IMG/VR virus record: IMGVR_UViG_3300042332_001637
Coordinates: 1-52,517 of that record
Origin: a virus
Direction: 5' to 3' (one strand)
Length of the DNA stretch: 52,517 bases
How positions within the stretch are numbered: the stretch's first letter is position 1; each line of letters starts with the position of its first letter. Below, one piece after another: positions 1 to 6,969 of this stretch. Both the position numbers and the translations under genes were made by a program. The notes beneath the pieces are model-generated. The model saw only the letters and a list, made by a program, of their open reading frames with translations, was not told the DNA's origin and made no database searches.

Positions 1-33
1 TTATTTCCTGCAAATGGTGTTCATCTTTCATTT

Positions 34-675
34 ATGGAATCTGATATTTTAACTATTGTTTATAACAAAGTTTCAAAATACATTCCTATATCTGAATCTT
101 CTTCACTTTTGCAGGAAATAAGGGACTATCTATTATCTAGAAAAGTTCCTTTAACTCTTAAGGAACTACATACTGTTACTAATAACTGTAAAAAGTGTAC
201 ACTTAATACAAGTGCCGAACTTCCTAAATGGAATGTTCAAAACCCTGATGCGGTTATTGTTATAGAATCTCCATCTGTTGACTCTCAATCTATATCTTAT
301 ATGATTGATATTATTAAGCAAAGCGGATTTAATTCCAATCAGCTATGTTTGACATATGTCAACAGATGTCCTAAAAACTCTAAGTATGAAAATTCTGAAA
401 TTATAAATTGTTCACCATATCTTCATACGGAACTTCAAATACTTAATCCTAAACTAATAATTACTCTTGGGTCTTTACCTGCTTCTGTTCTATTTGGAAC
501 TGAAGTTAAACTTAAAGACTATAGAGGAAATATTGTTTGGCTTGGTAGTTGGCCTATTCTTCCTACCTATTCTCCGACATATGCTCTAAAAGCAGGTGGT
601 TCCGTTCTTGAACATTTTAGCGAAGATATCGCTAATGCTTTTCAGTTTATATATAACAAAAAGAAAGACACTTAA
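34..675 (+). CDS. Divergent family 4 uracil-DNA glycosylase-like protein
   Basis: 213 aa. The Fe-S cysteine pattern of family 4/5 UDGs is visible: CKKC near residue 53, then NRCPKN and INCSPYL followed by LNPKLIITLG, which matches the family stretch around its third and fourth cysteines. The catalytic motifs are degenerate. The usual GEAPG loop reads IESPSVD and the usual HPS/HPA motif reads YSPTYAL, so the key histidine is absent. It may bind DNA or uracil without cleaving, or act on another base. No Shine-Dalgarno precedes the ATG at 34 and the frame is open to base 1, so the true start may lie outside the window. Confidence 0.7.
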   Translation: MESDILTIVYNKVSKYIPISESSSLLQEIRDYLLSRKVPLTLKELHTVTNNCKKCTLNTSAELPKWNVQNPDAVIVIESPSVDSQSISYMIDIIKQSGFNSNQLCLTYVNRCPKNSKYENSEIINCSPYLHTELQILNPKLIITLGSLPASVLFGTEVKLKDYRGNIVWLGSWPILPTYSPTYALKAGGSVLEHFSEDIANAFQFIYNKKKDT

Positions 676-676
676 A

Positions 677-1039
677 ATGACCACATCACCATTATCTCTT
701 ATAGATATAACTGAATATGATTTAAAAGTTTTTGAATCTATAGTTCTTAACGATGTAAAGAATTCATCTACCGATGAAGAAATTGATTATTTAAAATCTA
801 ATTTGGATTTATGGGTATATACTCTTTTAGTCATGAGAAGAAATGCTGAGTATAGCCTTTCTTCTAGAAATTCTTCTAAGAAGGCTACCCTTTCAAAGAT
901 GACGGCTGAAGAAAGATCTCAGTCTGAGATTGAATCTTTTCTTACATCTGAATCTCAATGGAGAATTAACACCATAAAGTTTCTTTCTGTATTGGAGAAA
1001 AAGATTCTTTACGTTAAAATTTTAATTAAGCAGTCTTAA
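677..1039 (+). CDS. Hypothetical phage protein
   Basis: 120 aa, starting at the ATG two bases after the upstream stop; a longer in-frame start exists inside the upstream gene but is less likely. Sequence is helical and charged with no motif I recognise. It lies in a tight co-directional run with the UDG-like gene and the next ORF. Confidence 0.6.
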   Translation: MTTSPLSLIDITEYDLKVFESIVLNDVKNSSTDEEIDYLKSNLDLWVYTLLVMRRNAEYSLSSRNSSKKATLSKMTAEERSQSEIESFLTSESQWRINTIKFLSVLEKKILYVKILIKQS

Positions 1040-1041
1040 TT

Positions 1042-1491
1042 ATGGCTAATCAGATTTTGTATACTCCATCAATTTTATACATGTCTGAACCAACGTTGTG
1101 TGAAAGTGATTCTTTTTACTTTTTATCTAACTATAAAACTCTTTTTCCTGACAACTACCTTTATTCTTCCAAAGATTTAGGAATAGATAATTCTTTATCT
1201 TTTGCAGCTTTGTTTTCTACTTTTCATGGGAGAATAAAGGTAAGTCAAAATTCTACAGACTCCATATCGTCTGTAATGCCAATAGATGTTTTTAGATATA
1301 AGATGCTTGAAGATCAGTCTTGGCACACTACAGCAAAGCTGCCTTCTTCTTATAAACCTGGATATATAGTTGAAGGTGCTTTTTGGTCTAATGGAATGTA
1401 TTATTTGGTAAGAGAAGAATCTCCTGATTCTTTTATTGAACTTAATCTATACATAGATCACTATACTAAAGGAATGTATAACTACCCATGA
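1042..1491 (+). CDS. Hypothetical phage protein
   Basis: 149 aa, rich in Ser, Tyr and Phe, with no recognised domain. It starts two bases after the preceding stop and its own stop overlaps the next ATG (ATGA), which suggests translational coupling to the KTSC gene. Confidence 0.6.
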   Translation: MANQILYTPSILYMSEPTLCESDSFYFLSNYKTLFPDNYLYSSKDLGIDNSLSFAALFSTFHGRIKVSQNSTDSISSVMPIDVFRYKMLEDQSWHTTAKLPSSYKPGYIVEGAFWSNGMYYLVREESPDSFIELNLYIDHYTKGMYNYP

Positions 1492-1763
1492 CTATCAGAA
1501 CAACTTTTTATCGGAGCAGCTCTTTTATAACTAATGTAGCTTGGGATGAAGATTCCGAGTCTTTAATGGTTAAGTTTGTTTCTGGTACCACTTGGGTTTA
1601 TTTTAATGTTCCAGAAGAAAAATACGTTTCTATGATTCGTGCAGAATCTGTCGGATCTTATTTTAATAAAAATATTAGAGATTTTTATTCTTCTCAAAGA
1701 ATAAATTATAGCTTTGAGGACAACAATGTCAAGGAACAAGAAAAAGAACAAAAAGCAGAATAA
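1488..1763 (+). CDS. KTSC-domain protein
   Basis: 91 aa. Residues about 10-70 follow the KTSC pattern: SSSFITNVAWD, a strand with VKF and G, the YFNVPEEKY motif, then SVGSYFNKNIRDFY. KTSC domains occur in phage proteins and near lysyl-tRNA synthetase-type contexts; their molecular role is unclear. The Lys/Glu-rich tail overlaps the next small gene. Codon 9 is CGG followed by A (1512-1515), yet the domain reads correctly in the 0 frame, so this CGGA is not a frameshift site. Confidence 0.8.
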   Translation: MTIRTTFYRSSSFITNVAWDEDSESLMVKFVSGTTWVYFNVPEEKYVSMIRAESVGSYFNKNIRDFYSSQRINYSFEDNNVKEQEKEQKAE

Positions 1764-1890
1764 AAACAATAACGGTTCTTATTTTTTAAAAGATAATTCA
1801 AAACGTAAAACTTACAGTTCTAGTTCTCAGATTAATGATATAGCTAATACTGTCTTTGGTGGTATATTTTATTATCCTTCTAACAGATAA
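1726..1890 (+). CDS. Small basic hypothetical protein
   Basis: 54 aa. ATG at 1726 lies inside the KTSC gene in another frame and the ORF runs to TAA at 1888-1890, filling the gap before the next promoter. The N-terminus is Lys/Asn-rich (MSRNKKKNKKQNKNNN) and the C-terminus ends GGIFYYPSNR. Overlap with the upstream gene is typical here. Function unknown. Confidence 0.5.
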   Translation: MSRNKKKNKKQNKNNNGSYFLKDNSKRKTYSSSSQINDIANTVFGGIFYYPSNR

Positions 1891-1903
1891 AATTTTCTGT
1901 TTG

Positions 1904-1912
1904 TGATATAAT
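1904..1912 (+). promoter_or_regulatory. Extended -10 promoter (TGATATAAT)
   Basis: TG-n-TATAAT, 37 bases before the hydrolase ATG, in a short non-coding gap. No good -35 is visible. The same TGnTATAAT form recurs at 6571 (+), 28275-28283 (-) and, as TGCTATACT, at 51802-51810 (-). Confidence 0.65.
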
Positions 1913-1948
1913 AATTATGTTTTTATTATACCAAAGTAAGAAGGTTTT

Positions 1949-2563
1949 ATGACTACAATAATCGGTATTCAAGGCGATGGCTTTGCAACCATTTGTGCTG
2001 ACTCAAGAATATCCTCTTTCGGAGATGAGGGTATTGCATATCAGGTAACTACACTCAGCCAGTCATCCAGCAAGATTGCCTCCAATGGCAGTTATCTTCT
2101 TGGTGCTGCTGGTGATGTAAGAGCTATTAACATTCTTCATCATGCTTTTATTCCACCTCCTCCACCCCCTGGTCTTTTTGGAAAAAAATTAGATCAGTTT
2201 ATTACTGTCAAGTTTATACCTGCTTTAAGAGAGTGCTTTGAAAAGCAAGGCTACGCTGCTCCTGAAAGAGAAAACTCTTCTCACATAGCTGAACATGGAT
2301 CTACTGTATTGGTTGCTGTGAATGGTATAATTTATGTTATTGATGGCGACTATTCTTGGACGTCTGATGTTAATGGTATATACTCTTTAGGAACCGGTAG
2401 TTCTTATGCGCTAGGTGCTTTAAGTATACTTCTTGGCACAAAAGAAAGAACCCAGAAGACCTGTAAAGATTCTGCTATGAAGGCATTAAAGGTTGCTTCA
2501 ACATATGATCCTTATACTGGATCTCCTTTTCATACTTTTTTCCAACAGAAAGATACTAAATAA
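1949..2563 (+). CDS. Proteasome beta / HslV-like Ntn hydrolase
   Basis: 204 aa. Removal of the initiator Met leaves an N-terminal Thr in TTIIGIQGDGFATICADSR, the layout of HslV and proteasome beta subunits (nucleophile Thr1; Asp17 in ADSR falls exactly at position 17). A Lys in SSSKIAS is the likely Lys33 equivalent, displaced by an insertion. GTGSSYALGAL and the AMKALKVASTYDPYTG helix match the family C-terminal half. A proline run (IPPPPPPG) marks a loop. It probably forms a self-compartmentalised protease. No ATPase partner is encoded nearby, so it might use host Mpa/ARC. Own promoter upstream. Confidence 0.85.
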   Translation: MTTIIGIQGDGFATICADSRISSFGDEGIAYQVTTLSQSSSKIASNGSYLLGAAGDVRAINILHHAFIPPPPPPGLFGKKLDQFITVKFIPALRECFEKQGYAAPERENSSHIAEHGSTVLVAVNGIIYVIDGDYSWTSDVNGIYSLGTGSSYALGALSILLGTKERTQKTCKDSAMKALKVASTYDPYTGSPFHTFFQQKDTK

Positions 2564-2568
2564 ACAAT

Positions 2569-2793
2569 ATGAGTACCGTAGAAGATATCATTTATGAAAA
2601 TGTTCATGGTCCAGTTACATCTTATGTTCTTGTTGCAACTTACATAGATGATGATGGACAGACCAATTTATACTTTGATACTTCTGATGAACAAGAATTT
2701 CATATTACTGCTGGGCTTTTAAAGTTTGCCGATGTCCATGTAAACAATAAAATTTCAGATGTTCTTCGTTACAATTTAGATCAAGAAGATTAA
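2569..2793 (+). CDS. Hypothetical phage protein
   Basis: 74 aa acidic protein starting six bases after the hydrolase stop, so probably co-transcribed with it. No recognised domain. Such a neighbour could be a substrate adaptor, but nothing in the sequence shows this. Confidence 0.55.
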   Translation: MSTVEDIIYENVHGPVTSYVLVATYIDDDGQTNLYFDTSDEQEFHITAGLLKFADVHVNNKISDVLRYNLDQED

Positions 2794-2813
2794 ACTTAAG
2801 GATTTATTTTGAA

Positions 2814-3227
2814 ATGCAACAAGAAAAACTAACCTGTTCTCAATGCTCGAAGAAATGGACTAGAGTCAAATCTAGAGGAAGAAAACCTTTATTCTGCCCA
2901 TCATGCATTGCAAAGAATACCACCCCTCCTCCTGTTCAGCCTAAAGCTGCAGTTAAAAATTCTCCACCAAAAGAAGAAGAAAAAGAAGAAGAGCTTTCTA
3001 CAGATTCTCTTAACACTAAGTCTAAACTTGCTGTAGTTTACAAGGCCTTATATCCTGTTCCCAGCAAAGATAGCGATCAGTTAAAAGATCAGGGACCAAA
3101 CGGCTCAGTCTGGAAATGTTCTCACTGTGGATATACAATAACTATAGGTGTCATATTATCTGATATTCCAACGCATAAATGCGATCCTAATTCTATACGA
3201 GTAAGAACACTACAAAGAATATCATAA
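2814..3227 (+). CDS. Double zinc-ribbon protein
   Basis: 137 aa with two zinc-binding modules: N-terminal CSQCSKKW...CPSC (residues about 8-30) and C-terminal WKCSHCGYTI...HKC (about 100-125), joined by a Pro/Lys/Glu-rich linker. Likely binds nucleic acid or protein. Cys-Cys treble-type modules like the first are common in small phage regulatory proteins. Function unknown. Confidence 0.65.
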   Translation: MQQEKLTCSQCSKKWTRVKSRGRKPLFCPSCIAKNTTPPPVQPKAAVKNSPPKEEEKEEELSTDSLNTKSKLAVVYKALYPVPSKDSDQLKDQGPNGSVWKCSHCGYTITIGVILSDIPTHKCDPNSIRVRTLQRIS

Positions 3228-3256
3228 TTTTTTCTCCCATTTCACCAAAGGAATCC

Positions 3257-3400
3257 ATGACACTTAACGAAATATCTTCATCTATTATTAATCTTTTTAA
3301 AAAAATATATAATGTTCTTCAGGCTTCTAAGGTCATAGAATTGTTTTTGCTTTTAATTTGGAAGCTATTCTTTGATCGCAAGCCTTTATTCTCCATGTAG
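3257..3400 (+). CDS. Small hydrophobic protein
   Basis: 47 aa, ATG preceded by AAAGGA. A hydrophobic stretch (VIELFLLLIWKLFF) followed by basic residues suggests a single membrane segment. It fills the gap between the zinc-ribbon gene and the next ORF, whose SD it overlaps. Confidence 0.5.
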   Translation: MTLNEISSSIINLFKKIYNVLQASKVIELFLLLIWKLFFDRKPLFSM

Positions 3401-3406
3401 GAATCA

Positions 3407-4015
3407 ATGAAATTTAATCCATCAACCTGGATAGATCAATATACTTCTGAGCAATTAGAAGATTCAACTAATCTTGTTTATGATAAGTATGGACCTATTC
3501 CTTTTCCTAAACCAGGAATGTTTAGTTTAAAACTAAATAAAAAAATTAGTGATTTAAAACTAGAAAAAGGTAAAATTAGTAACTTTTCAGATTTTGAAGT
3601 TGTTCCTTATACTTTAGACCAAACTTTATTTTCTATTTATAAAACTCATCTACCTTTTGATCTTGATGATTTTTCTTTTTTAGAAAAGAAGGATGACAAA
3701 AATACTTACCACATAAAATGTCATCATTATTCTTTTGATACTCAGAATGATGTTTCAATATTTAAACAGATTTCTGATTTGATTGATCAATTTTACATTC
3801 CCGCTAAGTACTTTAATGTATGTTTATCTGTAAATGTGCACTCATCTTTGCTCAGCCAATATGATATTGAATCTTTTCCTTCAGATAAAAATGAGTTATG
3901 TACTTTATTAGGTTTACCTAAACACGAAATAAACTATTTAGATATAGATATGTGTATGTCAGATTTAGGTTTAGATTTTAGAACTATTACAATTGAAAAG
4001 TCTCTTCCTTTTTGA
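3407..4015 (+). CDS. Hypothetical phage protein
   Basis: 202 aa, acidic and aromatic-rich, no recognised domain. It starts six bases after the preceding stop with a GTAGGAA SD. A promoter for the following gene overlaps its end. Confidence 0.55.
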   Translation: MKFNPSTWIDQYTSEQLEDSTNLVYDKYGPIPFPKPGMFSLKLNKKISDLKLEKGKISNFSDFEVVPYTLDQTLFSIYKTHLPFDLDDFSFLEKKDDKNTYHIKCHHYSFDTQNDVSIFKQISDLIDQFYIPAKYFNVCLSVNVHSSLLSQYDIESFPSDKNELCTLLGLPKHEINYLDIDMCMSDLGLDFRTITIEKSLPF

Positions 4016-4021
4016 TACAAT
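4013..4021 (+). promoter_or_regulatory. Extended -10 promoter (TGATACAAT), possibly leaderless
   Basis: TGATACAAT ends 6 bases before the ATG at 4028, so the start point would fall at the start codon itself, giving a leaderless mRNA. No SD is visible before 4028, which fits. Confidence 0.5.
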
Positions 4022-4027
4022 TGCACT

Positions 4028-4285
4028 ATGGATATAATCTTAGAAGCAAAAATAAATAACACTATCAATGAGATAAATAACCAACTTGAACACGAACATA
4101 TAGATAACTTCGTGGCTAGAACGCTTATGTCTTTAGCTGTTAACAGAATTTCTCTTTTAATGACACATATAGGATATTTAGAAAATAAGCTTCAATCCAC
4201 TCTTGAGTCAAACAAAATAATGACTGTTCAAGCTGAAAATCTGATAGCAGAAAATCAGAGACTTTCTCAAATAGCTAAATATTAA
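4028..4285 (+). CDS. Coiled-coil hypothetical protein
   Basis: 85 aa, almost wholly helical, with heptad-like spacing in the C-terminal half (YLENKLQSTLESNKIM). Likely an oligomerising small protein. Probably translated from a leaderless transcript. Confidence 0.55.
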   Translation: MDIILEAKINNTINEINNQLEHEHIDNFVARTLMSLAVNRISLLMTHIGYLENKLQSTLESNKIMTVQAENLIAENQRLSQIAKY

Positions 4286-4312
4286 AATAATCACCCAACG
4301 AAAGAGATTTTA

Positions 4313-4717
4313 ATGAAATCATTTACTAACGCAATCAATAACCTTGCTGCTGCAATTAATTCTGTAGCCAATGAAATGAAAAAGAACAATATTGATTCTT
4401 CTTCATTTAAATTAAAAAAAACAACTACTTCAAACCCTTCTTCTTCTGAATCTTACGTTTCTTATAGCAGTGAGGGTTGGCATTCTCTCACTGTTTTTGA
4501 GAAGGAACAACTTTATTACATCTATAAAGCTTTAATGGAAAAGGGTGTTAACCCCAAGTACCATGAAACTGTCTACGATAAGATAATGGACTTACTCCAT
4601 AGCAAGTGGCCTAACCTTCACAGACCTATAGAAAAATTAGTTTCCTCCAAAGAAAAGTACATTCAAAATAAAGGTTATCTTTCTTCTAAAAATGATATTT
4701 GGAAGAAGAATATTTAA
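4313..4717 (+). CDS. Hypothetical phage protein
   Basis: 134 aa: helical N-terminus, Ser/Thr-rich linker, then a conserved-looking block (LTVFEKEQLYYIYKALMEKG...YDKIMDLLHSKW). Preceded by a GAAAGAG SD. Function unknown. Confidence 0.55.
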   Translation: MKSFTNAINNLAAAINSVANEMKKNNIDSSSFKLKKTTTSNPSSSESYVSYSSEGWHSLTVFEKEQLYYIYKALMEKGVNPKYHETVYDKIMDLLHSKWPNLHRPIEKLVSSKEKYIQNKGYLSSKNDIWKKNI

Positions 4718-4719
4718 GA

Positions 4720-4917
4720 ATGAATATACCTTTATCCCTTCATTCTAAAGAAAAATTAATAAATGCATGGGGTCCTGAGGTTATACTTAAATGTTCGTGT
4801 AGGGAGTGGCCTTCTCATTCTATGTGGAACCAGTACCCTTCACCAATATGCCCACTATGCAGAACTACATGCGTAGTAATCTATAAAGAATGGAGCTATG
4901 TCACAGATGGATCGTGA
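4720..4917 (+). CDS. Small CxC...CxxC zinc protein
   Basis: 65 aa. CSC near residue 26 and CPLC near residue 46 form a probable zinc knuckle. I chose the ATG at 4720, just after the upstream stop with GGAAGAAG behind it, rather than an in-frame ATG at 4699 inside the upstream gene. Function unknown. Confidence 0.55.
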   Translation: MNIPLSLHSKEKLINAWGPEVILKCSCREWPSHSMWNQYPSPICPLCRTTCVVIYKEWSYVTDGS

Positions 4918-5092
4918 AGCTATAAGAACATCCTATTTAAAAGCCATTGGTTACCAACCACCATTTTATGACTATGATCATTTTTTGGCTTTAAAGAAAA
5001 TTGCTGATGATATGTATGTTGTACTGATTAATGAGCTAGGATCTTCTAGCGTTACAGTTGAGTATGAAAAGCTTTTTGAACTTACTCAATAA
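4898..5092 (+). CDS. Hypothetical phage protein
   Basis: 64 aa; its start overlaps the zinc protein by 20 bases. Contains a GYQPPFYDYDHFLALKKIADD segment and is probably helical. No known family. Confidence 0.5.
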   Translation: MSQMDREAIRTSYLKAIGYQPPFYDYDHFLALKKIADDMYVVLINELGSSSVTVEYEKLFELTQ

Positions 5093-5106
5093 AGGATTTT
5101 TTTACC

Positions 5107-5346
5107 GTGCCATTAGACAGTCACCAAAAAATTAAATATAGAATAATAGCCAAATTAGATGAACAAAAATATAAATCTTGTGACGGTATGGATCCTAACC
5201 TATGGCCAAGACTAAAAGATAAAATTTATGTTCTTGCCACTTGGCCTACTCTAGAGTGGGCACAATGGTCCGCTAAAGCTCATAGAGAATATCAACATTC
5301 TAATTTAGATACATCTACAGTAGAGATAGTAGAAATAAATGATTGA
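5107..5346 (+). CDS. Hypothetical phage protein (GTG start)
   Basis: 79 aa from GTG at 5107, with AAAGGA upstream. Trp-rich middle (LATWPTLEWAQWSAKAHREYQ). Overlaps the next frame by a few bases. Function unknown. Confidence 0.5.
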   Translation: MPLDSHQKIKYRIIAKLDEQKYKSCDGMDPNLWPRLKDKIYVLATWPTLEWAQWSAKAHREYQHSNLDTSTVEIVEIND

Positions 5347-5359
5347 TCAGGAATACAAA

Positions 5360-5539
5360 ATGCAAAAATACACAGCAGTAATCACTCTAACCATAGATGA
5401 GTTTGAAGCTCATGATGCAGATCACGAACGTGATATTGTACAGATTTTTATTAAAAGAATATTAGACGCTAGAATTTGTGAAAGCTCTGATATTCAAGTG
5501 CAAGTCGATACATTTATAAAGGAAGAAATTGAATCATGA
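5360..5539 (+). CDS. Hypothetical phage protein
   Basis: 59 aa. The ATG at 5360 follows an AGGAA SD by seven bases and is preferred over an upstream ATG at 5339 that overlaps the previous gene. Alternating strand/helix pattern. Its stop overlaps the next ATG. Confidence 0.5.
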   Translation: MQKYTAVITLTIDEFEAHDADHERDIVQIFIKRILDARICESSDIQVQVDTFIKEEIES

Positions 5540-5697
5540 TAAATGAACCAGAACAAAATGAAGAAGTAGTAGAAGAAGAAGAAAAGTCTTTTGCTGAAAG
5601 AGTTACTGAATCAGTAAACTGGGTTGTCAATATGATGAACGAGGGCAAAGCAAATCCTAAAGATGTCTATCCTCCAAATAGGTATCACGGAGACTAG
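5536..5697 (+). CDS. Small acidic protein
   Basis: 53 aa. ATG overlaps the upstream TGA (ATGA). A Glu run (EEVVEEEEK) is followed by SFAERVTESVNWVVNMMNEGKANP, the sort of short conserved tail seen in many phage orphans. It closes the gap up to the next start. Confidence 0.5.
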   Translation: MINEPEQNEEVVEEEEKSFAERVTESVNWVVNMMNEGKANPKDVYPPNRYHGD

Positions 5698-5699
5698 TT

Positions 5700-5987
5700 G
5701 TGACTGATGACATTGTGACTCGACTACGGGTAACAACAGTTGCAGACAGTTCTCATAAAATTTATGCAACGATGACTGAAGCTGCCGATGAGATTGAAAA
5801 ATTAAGATCTTTAATTAAAGAAATTCTACCATACATGCTCAATGACATGGAACAAGGATTCTCTTTGGGGCCTCCTTCAGAGGATCATATAGAAGATACT
5901 CAGTGTCCTGATTGTCAATGGTATGAAGATTCTATGATTTGGAAAAATCGCTTAGATGCCGGCGAGTTCAAGGATTATTTAAGTTAA
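5700..5987 (+). CDS. Phage protein with DIVTRLR / AADEIEKLR motif
   Basis: 95 aa from GTG at 5700, two bases after the previous stop. DDIVTRLR at the N-terminus and EAADEIEKLR in the middle match a widespread family of short phage proteins of unknown role. A CPDC pair near residue 73 may bind metal. Confidence 0.55.
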   Translation: MTDDIVTRLRVTTVADSSHKIYATMTEAADEIEKLRSLIKEILPYMLNDMEQGFSLGPPSEDHIEDTQCPDCQWYEDSMIWKNRLDAGEFKDYLS

Positions 5988-5993
5988 AGAACG

Positions 5994-6057
5994 ACATACT
6001 AGCACTTACTGATGAATCAATTTCGAAAATGGGAAAATTAATAACCTGCTAGTATGT
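5994..6057 (+). repeat. 11-bp inverted repeat upstream of tRNA-Ser
   Basis: ACATACTAGCA (5994-6004) and TGCTAGTATGT (6047-6057) are perfect complements around a 42-nt loop. The right arm ends five bases before the tRNA. There is no T-run after it, so it is not an ordinary terminator; it may be a tRNA leader structure, a processing signal or an operator. Confidence 0.6.
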
Positions 6058-6061
6058 TTAC

Positions 6062-6151
6062 GGAACGGTGGCTGAGTGGCCGAAAGCAACGGTTTGCTAA
6101 ACCGTCGAACCAGTAATGGTTCCGGAGGTTCGAATCCTCCTCGTTCCGCCA
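6062..6151 (+). tRNA. tRNA-Ser (GCU)
   Basis: Full cloverleaf with a long variable arm, as expected for serine. The anticodon stem ACGGT/ACCGT closes a 7-nt loop TTGCTAA. The T-arm holds GGTTCGAATCC and CCA is encoded at 6149-6151. It reads AGC/AGU. Confidence 0.92.
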
Positions 6152-6175
6152 TATGTCACAATGTTGTAAGGAATT

Positions 6176-6226
6176 AATTTTCCTTATTGGTGTTATTATA
6201 TTTTTGATAATTCAATAAGGAGAATT
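6176..6226 (+). promoter_or_regulatory. 14-bp inverted repeat covering the SD of the 47-aa gene
   Basis: Left arm 6176-6189 (AATTTTCCTTATTG) pairs with right arm 6213-6226 (CAATAAGGAGAATT), with one G-U pair. The right arm contains the AAGGAG SD of the ATG at 6228. The 23-nt loop holds a possible extended -10, TGTTATTAT (6191-6199). Either the RNA hairpin hides the SD, or the arms are a DNA operator around the promoter. Confidence 0.55.
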
Positions 6227-6227
6227 T

Positions 6228-6371
6228 ATGTTTTTTGCACATGCCATAGAAGTAACCCCTAAGTACAATGTTAAAGAAGGCAAGGATCGCCACTCGATTA
6301 CAATGAGAGTGCGTCGCCATAATCATTTTGTTAGGATTAAAAATAAAAATACCCATATGGGTAAAAAGTAG
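6228..6371 (+). CDS. Small basic protein behind a regulatory inverted repeat
   Basis: 47 aa with a strong SD (AAGGAG). Middle is basic and His-rich (KDRHSITMRVRRHNHF). GC-richer codons (CGC, GTG, TCG) than its neighbours suggest high expression. It ends in an AT-rich palindromic stretch. Function unknown. Confidence 0.55.
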   Translation: MFFAHAIEVTPKYNVKEGKDRHSITMRVRRHNHFVRIKNKNTHMGKK

Positions 6372-6615
6372 AAAAAAATTTTCGAGGCCTTTTTCTATTT
6401 TGCTTTTTTCTTTTAATTTGGATTTATTTTTTTATTTCTTAGAACCTTAGGTCGCGCATATAACTAGGCTGAAATATGTTAGGCTTCAGATCGCGGATTA
6501 TAAATTCTTATTAACCAACCAAAGTAGTATCAAATTTTATCTTCTACAGACTAGCAACTCCATCGCTCTGTGCTATAATTACTGGAGCAATGTTCCTATC
6601 ACCAAAGGATAAAGA
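6372..6615 (+). other. Non-coding region with weak terminator and promoter
   Basis: No ORF. It begins with a weak hairpin (AGAAAAA/TTTTTCT) followed by a T-rich run, a possible terminator for the 47-aa gene. At about 6451-6505 there are two TCGCG-nATnATAA-like elements and two TAGGCT copies. An extended -10 at 6571-6579 closes the region. Confidence 0.5.
6571..6579 (+). promoter_or_regulatory. Extended -10 promoter (TGCTATAAT)
   Basis: TGTGCTATAAT, nearly identical to the element at 51802-51812 (TGTGCTATACT) on the other strand. Likely drives the 6616 gene and perhaps the tRNA-Gly downstream. Confidence 0.65.
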
Positions 6616-6891
6616 ATGAATTATACAGATACTTACAAAAAAATATATGAAGTAGTGTCTAAGCTTGGTTTGCCACATGACAACACTCATAATGCATCTT
6701 TGAGAATAGCGGATGCATTGAACGATATCTACGTGTATACTAATAGACAGTTCCCAGAGATATTGCCAGAAATACTACACATAGCAGAAGGCTTTTGCGC
6801 CGATGCTAAAGTAGGAGGCTATGATCTAGATGATAGGGGCAATCCTGTTGGCTTTGGAATTAAAGCTTCTGGGTTAAACAATAGTCTATAA
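6616..6891 (+). CDS. Hypothetical phage protein
   Basis: 91 aa behind an AAAGGA SD. Pattern of helices with LRIADALNDIYVYTNRQFPE and a glycine-rich tail (KVGGYDLDDRGNPVGFG). No known family. It is the last gene before the tRNA-Gly-like gene. Confidence 0.55.
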   Translation: MNYTDTYKKIYEVVSKLGLPHDNTHNASLRIADALNDIYVYTNRQFPEILPEILHIAEGFCADAKVGGYDLDDRGNPVGFGIKASGLNNSL

Positions 6892-6908
6892 TACGTGCGC
6901 CAATTGCG

Positions 6909-6914
6909 TATAAT
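6909..6914 (+). promoter_or_regulatory. Possible tRNA promoter (-10 TATAAT)
   Basis: TATAAT preceded by TGCG, about 55 bases before the tRNA 5' end in the otherwise empty gap 6892-6969. It could give the tRNA its own transcript. Confidence 0.45.
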
Positions 6915-6969
6915 ATTAATAATAAAAAGAATAAAATTTAAAAAGCTCATATACATATAGTATGCTTCT

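Noticed and set aside
5994-6057. Hammerhead ribozyme suggested by CTGATGA and GAAA inside the hairpin
   Set aside because: Stems II and III cannot be formed around the core; no UH cleavage site is placed correctly.
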